In this document: in pieces, positions 1 to 10,800 of the stretch
Numbering within the stretch: position 1 is the first letter of the stretch
Layout: each line of letters opens with the position of its first letter
Assembly (NCBI RefSeq): GCF_001945445.1
Contig: NZ_MSXW01000023.1
Span: 147,237 to 211,236 of the forward strand
Reading direction: 5' to 3'
DNA: 64,000 nt
Source of the DNA: Pseudomonas sp. PA27(2017)
Lineage (GTDB): Bacteria; Pseudomonadota; Gammaproteobacteria; Pseudomonadales; Pseudomonadaceae
The notes under the pieces: model-generated
The model's input: the letters and a program-made list of their open reading frames with translations, nothing else
What the model was told of the DNA's origin: nothing
The model's database searches: none
Position numbers and translations under genes: made by a program

Positions 1-636
1 CACGATGGCCAGGGCCACGCCGCTGGCCAGCACCCACAGCGTGTCGAAGGCCGCGTTGGGCACCACGCGGTCATAGACCTGCATGGCGAACAGGGCGGCG
101 GCGATGGCCAGCAGGTTGGCGATGAAGGCTGCCACGGCCACTTCCACATAGGAGCGTCGCAGGCGCTTGAGCGCACCGTAGAACCAGTGCTCGCGAGTCG
201 GGCTGGCGAACTCCTCGGCGCGGCCATCCGGCCGATAGCGGCACTTGGCGAAAACCGCCATGCCGCTGTACAGCGGCTCCAGGTCGGCAATCGGCAATCG
301 CTGCATGCCGCCGTCACTGTGCGGCACGAGGATCTCCGCCTGCTCGCCGTGCTGGCCGACCAGCACCACGCAGCGTCCGTCCTTGAGCAACAGTAGAGCC
401 GGCAACAGGTAATCGTCGATGCGCTGCAGCTTTTCTTCGCTGACCTGGGCGACGATATCGGCGCGGCGCAGGGCGCGGGGCACCATGCGCAGCGGCAGGC
501 GGCCCTGTTCGAGGGCGATACCGTCGGCCAGCTCGGCGTCGGTCACCGGGCGGCCGAGCTGCCGGCATAGCAGCACCAGGCCCTGGCGCAACGGGTCCTG
601 GTTCATGCCCGGCGTGGTCAGCGTGTCAGGATCCAT
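1..636 (-). CDS. Type I secretion ABC transporter (LapB/BapC-type), N-terminal part only
   Basis: The gene is truncated by the left window edge; 212 N-terminal residues are visible. Residues about 10-125 look like the degenerate C39 peptidase-like domain of LapB-type transporters. A charged linker follows, and the first membrane helices begin near residue 165 (VAVAAFIANLLAIAAALFA). It ends inside the transmembrane domain, with the typical motif MQVYDRVVPN, so the ATPase domain lies outside the window. The family energises one-step export of giant RTX adhesins. The ATG at 636 overlaps the stop of the upstream TolC-like gene by 11 bp and has GGAG about 10 nt upstream, so it is translated from the same minus-strand operon as the adhesin. 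It corresponds in order to bapC of Salmonella bapABCD. The assignment is good, but the full length cannot be judged. Confidence 0.85.
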   Translation of the reverse strand, partial: MDPDTLTTPGMNQDPLRQGLVLLCRQLGRPVTDAELADGIALEQGRLPLRMVPRALRRADIVAQVSEEKLQRIDDYLLPALLLLKDGRCVVLVGQHGEQAEILVPHSDGGMQRLPIADLEPLYSGMAVFAKCRYRPDGRAEEFASPTREHWFYGALKRLRRSYVEVAVAAFIANLLAIAAALFAMQVYDRVVPNAAFDTLWVLASGVALAIV

Positions 637-1876
637 TCAGGCCGTTCTCCAGCAAGGGGCCGAGCAGGCCGATCTGCGCCGCAGCGCGGTATTCCAGGCG
701 CAAGCGCTCGACCTGCAGGACGATCAACTGGCGCTCGGCTTCGAAACGCTCGCGCTGCACGGTGAGCAGGTCGATCACGTCGCGGCGGCCCACTTCGAAC
801 TGCTCGCGGTACAGGCCGCCGACCTGCTCGGAATCACGCACCTGCACGGCCAGCGCATGTTCGCGCCAGAGCAGCGAATCGCCGATGTCGAACAGGCTCT
901 GCAGCTGCCGGCGAATGTCGCGCTGGATGGCGTCCTGGCCCCAGCTCGCGGACTCCAGGCGCTGCGCGGCAGCGGTGGGACGCTGGAAGTTGGACAAGCC
1001 CTGAATGGTGTCCATGCGCAGGCGCAGGTTGACCATCGAATCGTTCTGCAGGCGCCCGCCGATCTCTCTGCGTGTGGCTGAGGCTTCCAGATTCAGTTGC
1101 GGCAGCAGCGCGGCCTTGGTGCCGCGCAGCTCGGCCTGGGCCAGGTTGGTGTCTTCCAGGGCGCGCTGGTAGAGCGGCGAGCCGGTGATCAGCCCTGGCA
1201 AATCACGGGTCGCCAGGTAGCGCTGCATGGACTGTGGGCGCGGTTCGGCCAGGCCCTCCGGCGGCGCCCCGACGAGCAGCGCGAACTGGTTGCCGGCATC
1301 GAGCAGGGCGCCTTTTTCCAGGGCCAACTGCTCCTGGGCGCGGGCGATTTCCAGGCCGGCACGGTCCTGTTCACTGCGATCAGAATAACCATCGGCGCCG
1401 CGTGCTTCGGTCATCCCGCGGATGTCGTCGAGCAGGCGAATATGCCGGCGTACGGCATCGATACGGCGCTGCGCGACCAGCACGTCCAGGTAGGTTTCGA
1501 CGATATCCAGGGCGGCGTCTTCGCGGGTCACCTCGGCGGTGGCCGACAGCTGGCGCTGGGTCGCCCTGGCGCTGTCCACCTGGCTGTCGATGCGGCCCCA
1601 GTCGTAGAGCATCTGCGAGACGGTGACGTCATAGACGGTCTCGCCGATATCGAACTCCTGCGGGCCGCCGGACAGCGACAGCGACGGATAGTAACCGCCC
1701 TTGGCGATCTTCACCTCGGTCTCGGCGCGGGCCGCATCCGCCACCGCGGCGCGCACTTGCGGGTGGATCGCCAAGCCGCTGCGTACGGCCTGGTCCAGTG
1801 GCATGGCCATGGCCGCCGCCGGCAGCCACAGGGTGAGTGCCAGGCGCGCGGCCCATCGACAATGAGGCGTGTGCAT
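626..1876 (-). CDS. TolC-family outer membrane protein of the adhesin type I secretion system (LapE/BapB-type)
   Basis: The protein has about 416 residues, with a signal peptide ending near AAAMAM and then alternating alpha-hairpin and beta segments typical of OMF/TolC proteins. Two OEP-like halves are visible, with the internal motif VSQMLYDWGRIDSQV that recurs in type I secretion partners. It should form the outer-membrane channel for the adhesin encoded directly upstream. ATG 1876 is chosen because the signal peptide then starts MHTPHCRWAARLALTLWLP. An in-frame TTG at 1900 would overlap the adhesin stop and add eight residues without improving the signal. The adhesin stop is 20 bp upstream and the ABC transporter overlaps its 3' end, so these genes form one operon. 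The order adhesin, OMF, ABC matches P. aeruginosa PA1874-PA1876 as I remember it. Confidence 0.9.
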   Translation of the reverse strand: MHTPHCRWAARLALTLWLPAAAMAMPLDQAVRSGLAIHPQVRAAVADAARAETEVKIAKGGYYPSLSLSGGPQEFDIGETVYDVTVSQMLYDWGRIDSQVDSARATQRQLSATAEVTREDAALDIVETYLDVLVAQRRIDAVRRHIRLLDDIRGMTEARGADGYSDRSEQDRAGLEIARAQEQLALEKGALLDAGNQFALLVGAPPEGLAEPRPQSMQRYLATRDLPGLITGSPLYQRALEDTNLAQAELRGTKAALLPQLNLEASATRREIGGRLQNDSMVNLRLRMDTIQGLSNFQRPTAAAQRLESASWGQDAIQRDIRRQLQSLFDIGDSLLWREHALAVQVRDSEQVGGLYREQFEVGRRDVIDLLTVQRERFEAERQLIVLQVERLRLEYRAAAQIGLLGPLLENGLNGS

Positions 1877-1896
1877 GCGGTACGACGATTTCCCTA

Positions 1897-4800
1897 TCAA
1901 CTGACCACGACCTGTACCGTGTTATCTTCCACCAGCAACGTGGTGTTTGCGTAGGTATAGACGTCGTAGACGATGCCTTCAATCAACTGCGTTCCGGTCT
2001 TGGCAGCACTGCTGCCGATGTTCAGCACGTCGTTGCTCTCGCCGGTGATCTGCAGGGTGTTACGCGAGTCGGTCATGGCGTCCACCGCCGCCGCGGTCAG
2101 CGTCAGGGTGCTGCCCGAATCACCGGTGCCCAGGTCGATGCGCTCGATATTGCTGAACGTGCCGATGCCGGCGGCCCCGTAGTTGATGTCGATGCCGCCG
2201 TCGAACACCACGGTGTCGAAGCCGGCGCCGCCGTCAATGCTGCCGAAGTTGGTGGCGCGGATCTGGATGGTGTCGTTGCCGGCCCCGGCGTCCACGCGAT
2301 CCCCAGCCCCCACGTTGAGAATCAGGTCGTTGCCATTGCCGGCGAAGATCCGTTCATTGGCGATGGTGGCGCTGCCGGAGAGGATGTCGTCGGCTGCCGT
2401 GCCGTCGACGCGCACGGTGCCGATGGTCAGGCCGAGCAAGCCGAGCGGGTCGAGGTCCACGGTGTACATACCACTGGTCTTGCCGCCCGATGTGGCGGTG
2501 ATTCGCAATGCCAGGTCGCCCCCCAGATTGAGCACCTGGCTCAGCGACAGGCCAAGCTGGCTGAGCACGCTGGGGCTGAGCAGGTTGATCGAGAAGTTGC
2601 CGTTGGCATCGGCAGCCAGTGGCGCTATGCCGATGTAGCCGACCGGGGTCAGCACTTCGACGGCCAGCGCGGCGCCCGCCACGGTCTTGCCGCTGATGCC
2701 GAGTTTCGATCCAGTCAGGCCGAGGTTGGCGTCCACCGCCAGGTTGCCGAGGGTGATCGGCTGCAGCAGCAGGTTGGTACCCAGCCCGAGGGCGACCACG
2801 TTGCTCTGGTTGCCGGCCTGGTCTCGCGCTGATACCGATACCTGAGCGCTGAGCAACTGATCCCAGGTCAGGCCGATGCTCAGGCCGCTCAACAGGTTCA
2901 CCGAAGCGATCCCGGCATTGTTGGCGGTGACCGTGGCGGTGGCGACCGTGCCGCCGAGATCGATGCGCACCGTCAACTCGCTGTTCGGCTCCCCCGAGAT
3001 GGTTAGCAGATTGCCGACCAGGTTCAGTACCGGTGAAGACGGCGCGATGGTGTCGACCGTGAAGTTCGCGGCCTGGGAATTGGCGCCGTTGTTGATATGT
3101 GCGGTAACCGACGCGGCCCCCTGTGGAAAACTTCCGGCCGGTGGTACTACCGACACCACGGCGTTGCCGGCGAGCGCTTCGGCAGCGGTTACGGTATGGG
3201 TCTGGTTGAAGGTGTAGCCCCCGGTACCGGTGTAGGTGAGGGTGACGGTGTCACCGGCGCGCACGCCTGTGGCCAGCCCGACGCGAACCTGGATGCCGTC
3301 GGCGGCCTCGGCCGCGTTGATGTAGGTGTCGAGTGCTTCCGGCACGCTGATGATCGGTGCCGACAGGTTGGGCGCATTGGTGCCGGCCGACACGCTGACG
3401 TTGCCCGCGGCATCGGTTGCGGTCACGGCGATCGCCTGGCCTGCCACCAATGCCGGGATCAGCACGGCGGCGAAGGTACCCGCCGCGGTGGCGGTCACGG
3501 TGATCGGGTTGGCCACATTGCCGTTGACCACGATCCGCACCTGGCTGCCCGCTTCGGCACTACCGGTGAGCAGGGTGCCGTCGGCGCTGACGAACAGGTT
3601 GCTTGGTGCAGTTGGCGCCTGGCTGTCGATCGTAGTGGTGGTCGAGCCGCTGGTATTGCCAGCCGCATCACGCGCTACGGCGTTGACCACCGTGCCATTG
3701 GCCAGTGGTGCCGACGGCGTGACACTCCAGGTGCCGTTGGCGGCAGCGGTGGTCGTCCCGATGAATGCGCCGTTGCTAGCGGTGAGAATCACCGTGCTAC
3801 CGGCCTCGGCCGTGCCGGTGAGCACGAGGCCTCGGCTAGGCTGAATGGTCGGGTTGGCAGGCGCGACGCTATCGATGGTGGTGCTGCTCGAGCCGCTGAT
3901 GTTACCGGCGGCGTCGCGAGCCACCGCATTGACGACAACGCCATTGGCCAGGGGGCTAGAGGGTGTGATGCTCCAGGTGCCGTTGGCCGCGGCGGTTGTC
4001 TGGCCGATGGCCGTGCCGCCTGGGCCAGTGAGGATCACCGTGCTGCCTGCCTCGGCGGTACCGCTGAGCGAAACGCCATTGCTCGCCTGGATCAGCGGCG
4101 CGCTGGGCGCCACGGCATCGACCGTGGTGCTGACCGAGCCGCTGGTATTGCCGGCGGCATCGCGGGCGACGGCGGTCACCACCACGCCGTTGGCCAGGGC
4201 CGGGCTTGATGTGAAGGACCAGTTACCGGCGCCGTCGGTGCTCGCCGTACCGATGCGGATGCCGCCGGGGCCGGTAAGGATCACTGTGCTGTTGGCTTCG
4301 GCCATGCCCGTCAGCACCACGCCGTTGCTGGCCTGGATGGTCGGGACGGCAGGTGCCACGTTATCGATGGTCGTATTGGCGGACGAGCTGGTGTTACCGG
4401 CAGCATCACGTGCTACCACGCTTACCTGCGTGCCATTGGTCAGCGGCGCCAGCGGTGTGAAGCTCCAGTTGCCCTGAGCGTCGGCGATCGCTTGGCCGAT
4501 AGCGACGCCCCCCGAGTCGGTAAGAATTACCGTGCTGCCCGCTTCGGCCGTGCCGCTCAGCACGGTGCCGTTACTGGGCACGATGGTCGGTAGAGCAGGG
4601 GCCAAGCCGTCGATCACCACGATGGCCGGCGCGCTGACGTTATTGGTGGCATCGGTAGCGGTGATGCTGACCGAGGTGCCATTGGGGATGACGGGTGAGA
4701 AGGTCTGTGACCATGCGCCCGTGGTGGCATCGGCGCTGACCTGCACGTCTGCCTGACCGGCGATGCGGATGGTGATGATGCTGCCCGGCTCCGCGGTGCC

Positions 4801-7800
4801 GCTGAGTACGCTGCCGTTGCTGGGCTGCACGGATGGCAAGTCGGGCACGCTGTCATCCACGGTCACGCTGGCGGCGCCGCTCAGGTTACCGGCAGCGTCC
4901 ACGGCGATAGCCGTGACCACGGTGTTGTCTGCCAGCGGCAGCGTGGGTTGGTAGTGCCAGTTGCCATTGGCGTCCACGGCCACCGTGGCGATCTGCACCC
5001 CGCCCACGCTCAGGCGTATCGTGCTGCCAGGCTCGGCGGTGCCGCTCAACTGCGTGCCATTGCTGGCGGCGATCACTGGCGCAAATGGGGCGACACTGTC
5101 GACCGTGGTGGTGGCGACCGGGCTCTGGTTGCCGGCTGCATCCCGCGAGCCGACAGTGACGACTATGCCGTTGACCAGCGTAGTGCCCGGCGTGAAGCTC
5201 CAGTTGCCGCTGGCGTCGGCCGTCAAGGTGGCGATGGTGTTGCCATTGGCGGTCAGCGTCACAGTACTGCCCGCCTCGGCGGTGCCGCGCAGCGCCAGGC
5301 CGTTGGTGGCCTCGATGGTCGGAGCGACGGGGGCGACTGCATCGATAGTGATGGCGGTGGCCGGGCCGGTGTTGCCCGCAGCGTCCCGAGCGCTGACGCT
5401 GATCACCGCGCCATGTTGCAAGGGCGTGCCGACAGGAAAGCTCCAGGCGCCGCCTGGGCCCACCACGACTTCTTTTATGACCACGCCACCCGGACCGCTG
5501 ATGATCACCGTACTGCCGGCTTCGGCCGTACCGCTGAGCAGCACGCCATTGCTCGGCTGAACAATCGGGGCGGCAGGCGGTACGGTGTCGATCACCAGGC
5601 TCGCCGCTGGGCTGGTATTGCCGGACGCATCCCGGGCCACCACGGTGACCTGGGTATTGTTGGTGAGAGCAACCGGTGGCACGAACGACCAGTTTCCGCC
5701 GCTATCGGCCACCGCCTGACCAATGGCGAGACCGCCCGCACCAGTGATGATCACCGTGCTGCCGGCTTCTGCCGTACCGCTCAGGACGATGCCGTTGCTG
5801 GGCTGGAGGGTGGGCGGCAGCGGTGCCTGGGTGTCGATGGTGACGGCGGCCGATGGTGAACTCACGTTGCCCGCTGCATCGGTCGCCGTCGCGGTGATGA
5901 TGGTGCCGTTGCCTGGGGGGCTGTCCGGGTTGAGTGTCCAGCTGCCGTTGGCGCCGACCCTTACCTCGCCGATCACGGTGCCCCCGGCACTGACCTTCAC
6001 GGTGCTGCCAGCTTCGGCAGTGCCGGTAATGAGCTGGCCGTTGCTCGGCGCGATCACTGGGGCAAGCGGTGCGATGCCGTCGATCAGGATGCTGGCCGGC
6101 GCGCTTTCGTTGCCCAGCGTGTCGCGGGCCACCACGGTAACCAGGCTGCCGTCCGGCAAGGCCGGGCTCAGGGTAACGCTCCATTTGCCATCGGCATCGA
6201 CCGTGATGGTGCCGGTGTTGATCGGCACGCCACCGGCGCCGGTGAGGATGATGGTGGCCCCGGCTTCCGCCGTACCGCTCAGCGAGATGCCATTGCTCGG
6301 ATTGATGGTCGGATGCTCCGGCACCTGGGCATCGATCACGGTGCTGGCGGATGGGCTGGTGTTGCCGGCGGCATCGCGTGAAACCACCGTCACCTCGGTG
6401 CCGTCGGCGAGGGCCGGAGAGGGTTTGAAGCTCCAGTTGCCCGCCGTGTCGGCCGTTACCTGGCCAATTGTCGCTCCCCCAGGGCCGGTGATCAGCACCG
6501 TACTGCCGGCCTCTGCCGTGCCGCTGAGTTCGACGCCGTTGCTGGGTGAAATGGTCGGCGTGACCGGCGCCACGGTGTCGACGGTGGTGCTTGCCGAGCC
6601 ACTGGTGTTGCCGAGCGTGTCCCGGGCGACCGCATTGACCACCGTGCCGTTGGGCAAGGCCGGCGAGGGCGACAGCGTCCAGGTTCCATCGGCTGCTGCA
6701 GTGGTCTGGCCGATCACCCGGCCGCTGGCGTCGCTGACTACCACGGTAATGCCCGCTTCGGCGGTGCCGGTGACCCGCACGCCATTGCTGGCATCGATCG
6801 TTGGGGTGGCTGGCGGCTGTGCGTCGATGGTCGTGGTGGCCGGGCCACTGCTGTTGCCGGCGGCGTCCCGCGCCACGGCGGTCACCACCAGGCCATCGGC
6901 CAGGGCGGGTGTGGGTGTGAAGGTCCAGTTGCCATTGGCGTCCGCGGTCGCCTGGCCGATGCTGACGCCGCCCGATCCGGTAAGAATCACCGTGGCACCC
7001 GCTTCGGCGGTACCGCTGAGTTGCGTGCCATTGCTGAGCGCGATGGTCGGGGCATTGGGGGCGACGCTGTCGATCACCGTGGAGGCCGGCGCACTGCTCA
7101 GGCCGGACACCGTGATCGTGGCGTTGACGGTGGTGCCGTTGGCCAGCGGCGTCGGCGGGGTAAAGGCCCAGTTGCCTTGGGCGTCGGCGATGGCCTGACC
7201 GATGACGGCGCCCGCCCCGTCGGTCAGTTGCACGGTGGCCCCCGGTACCGCAGTACCGCTGAGCTCACCACCGTTGCTGGGCTCGATGGTCGGGCGCGGT
7301 GGCAGGGTCGCATCTACCGTCACGCTGGCCGGTGGGCTCTGATTGCCCACGGCGTCGGTGGCCGTCACCGTCAGCCGGGCGCCATTGGCAAGGGCGCTGG
7401 CCGGGGTGATCGACCAGTTGCCGTTGGCATCGGCGGTGGTGGTCTGGCTGAAGCCATTGGGGCCGGTGATGGTGATCAGGCTGCCGGCTTCGGCAGTGCC
7501 GGTCACTTGGGTGCCATTGCTGGGGTCGATTACCGGTGCGGCTGGGGCTTGGGCATCGATAGTGGTAATGGCCGCCGGGCTGGCGTTGCCGAGCGCATCG
7601 CGGGCCACCACGGAAACCTGGGTGCCATTGGCCAACTGGCCGTTGATCGGATAGCTCCAGGTGCCGTCCGCGTTGACTTGGACCGTTACCGGCGCGGCAT
7701 TGCCGATGGTCAGCGACAGCGTGCTGTCGGGATCGGCAGTGCCGCTCAACACGCCCGACCCGCTGCTTGGTGAGATCGTCGGTGCGGCAGGAGGCTGAGC

Positions 7801-10800
7801 ATCCACAACGGTGCTGCCGGGCTGGCTGGTGTTGCCGGCGGCGTCACGTGCCACCACGCTGACCTGGGTGCCATCGAGCAGCGGGCTCGGCGGCGTGAAG
7901 GACCAATTGCCACTGGCGTCGGCCGTCGTCTGGCCGATGGCGACGCCGCCGGGTCCGGTGAGGATGACGGTGCTGCCGGCTTCGGCGCTGCCGCTGAGCT
8001 GGCTGCCATTGCTGGGCTGGATGGTGGGCGTGTTGGGCGCCACGGCATCGATGGTGATGCCGACCGCAGCGCTCTGGTTACCGGTCGGGTCACGGGCGAC
8101 GATGCTGACCGCGGCGCCGTTCGCCAGCGCTGTGTCGGGTGTGAAGCTCCAAGTGCCTTGGGCGTTGACCTGCACCTGGCCGACCACCACACCGTTCACG
8201 CTGATGATCAGCAGGCTGCCGGCTTCGCCGGTACCGCTCAGTTGCTCGCCATTGCTGGGCACGATGCTGGGCGCCGCCGGTGCGAGGCTGTCGGTTACTA
8301 CGTTGCTGGACGCGCTGGTGTTGCCGGCCGCGTCGCGGGCCACGGCGTTGACCTGGGTGCCGTTGGGCAAGGCGTTGGCTGGCGTGAACGACCAGGTGCC
8401 GCCTGCGTCGGCGGTGACCTGGCCGAGCACCGCGCCATTTGCACCGGTAAGAATCACCGTGCTGCCAGGCTCGGCGGTGCCGCTCAGTTGTGAACCGTTG
8501 CTGGGGTTGATAGCGGGCGCCGCTGGTGGCACGCCGTCGACGGTCAGGGAGGCGGCCGGGCTGATATTGCCCGTGGCGTCCGTCGCCGTAGCGGTGACGC
8601 GGGTGCCGTCCGGGAGTTGTGCGGTGAGTGTCGTGCTCCAGCTACCGTCGGCCGCTGCCGTGGTTTCGGCGATCAGGTTGCCGGCGCCGTCGCGCAGAAT
8701 GACGGTGCTGCCCGGTTCGGCGAGACCGCGCAGGACGATGCCGTTGCTGGGCTCGATGATGGGCGTCGAGGGCGCGGCTGCATCGATGGTCAGGCTGGCA
8801 GGTGCGCTGGTGTTGCTGGCGGCGTCGCGGGCCACCACGCTGAGGCTGGCATTGTCGGCCAACGCTGGCGAGGGGGTCAGCGACCAGTTGCCGTTGGCGT
8901 CGGCAGTCGCCTGGCCGATCACGCGGCCGCTGGCATCGCTGATGATCACCGTGCTGCCGGCTTCGGCGGTACCGGTCAACTGTGTGCCGTCGCTCGGCTG
9001 GACGACCGGCGCTTGAGGCGCGAGGTTATCCACCGTGGTGCTGACCGTCCCGCTCGCGTTGCCCGCCGCATCGCGGGCGCTGGCGTTCACCACCGTTCCA
9101 TTGGCCAGCGGTGTGGCCGGCTGAAAGCTCCAGTTGCCTTGAGCGTCAGCGATCGCCTGGCCGATAACGGCGCCGCCCGATCCGGTCAGAATCACCGTGC
9201 TGCCGGCTTCGGCCGTTCCGCTGAGCAGGCTGCCGTTGCTGGGTTGCAGCGTGGGTACCGACGGCGCGACGTTGTCGGTCACCGTGGTGGCTGGCGCGCT
9301 GCTGGCGCCATTGGTGACCACCGTCGCGCTGACACTGGTGCCGTTGGGCTGTGGGGTGGGCGGCGTGATCGTCCAGTTGCCATTGCTGTCGGCGATGGTC
9401 TGGCCCAACGCAACGCCGCCAGGACCGGTCAGCACCACCAGCGCGCCTGCCGTGGCCGTACCGCTGAAAAGGCTGCCGTTGCTCGGCTCGATGGTCGGGC
9501 TCGCCGGCAACGTGGCATCGACTGTCTGGCTGGCGGTGGGGCTCTGGTTACCGGCCGCATCGGTAGCAGTGACGGTGACGCTCGTGCCATTGGCAATTGG
9601 CGTTGCCGGTGTGAACGTCCAGATACCATCGACGTTGGTGGTCGTGGTCTGGGCGGGGGCGCCGGGCACGCTGATCGTGATGGTGCTACCAGGCTCGGCG
9701 GTACCGCTGAGCAGGCCGCCGTTGCTGGGGTTTATCACTGGGGTCGCGGGCGCAACGGTATCGATGCTGCCGGTCGTGGAAGCGCTTTCGTTGCCGCTGG
9801 CATCTCGGGCGCTGATCTCGAGGGTGGTGCCATTGGTGAACGGCCCGCTAGGGGTATGGCTCCAGTTTCCGTTCGCGTCCGCGAGCACCTCGATCACGGT
9901 GGCCGGTATCGTCCCGATGCGGATGATTACCGTACTGCCAGGCTCGGCAGTACCGTTCAGCAATTGGCCGTTGGTGGGATTCAATGTAGGCGCTGCTGGT
10001 GCCTGGGCGTCGATCACCACGGTGCCGGGTGGGCTGACGTTGCCGGCCGGGTCGCGGGCGTTGATGGTCAGCGGTGTGCCATTGCCCAGCGGTGCATCCG
10101 GTATGAAGCTCCATTCGCCATTGCCGTCGGCTATCACCTCGGCGATGACGATTCCCCCCGGGCCGGTAATCACCACGGTGCTGCCAGCCTCGGCGCTGCC
10201 GTTCAGTGCGCTGCCATTACTTGGGTCGACCTGAGGAGCGGCAGGCGGCGTCCGGTCGATCTGTACCGCAGTGGGATCGCTGGTGTTGCCGGCGGCATCG
10301 CGCACCACGACTTCGACGTTGGCGCCATCGGCAAGCGGCGTGGTGGGGATGAAGTTCCAGTTGCCGTTCGCATCGGCGACGGTCTGGCCGATCAGGTCGC
10401 CATTGTTGTAGATGAGGATGATCTTGCCACCGGGCTCGGCCGTGCCGCTCAGTTCGGTGCCGTTGCTTGGTTGGACTTCGGGCGGCAGCGGCTGCGCGGC
10501 GTCGATGATCAGCGTCGTAGCGGCGCTGGTACCGGCAGAGGTGCTGGCGACAGCGGTGATGACCGTGCCGTCTGGCTGGGCAGATGATGGTGTAATCGAC
10601 CAGGCGCCATTGGGGCCGGCCGTGGCGCGGCCAATCTCGGTGCCGTTCGCGCTGACGATGACCAGGCTGCCGGCGTCCGCCGTGCCGAAAATCACCGTAC
10701 CGTTGCTTGTCGCGATCACCGGCGCGTTGGGCAATGCGTTATCCACCACCACCGTTTGCGGCAGGCTGGTGTTGCCAGCCGGGTCACGGGCCACCACGCT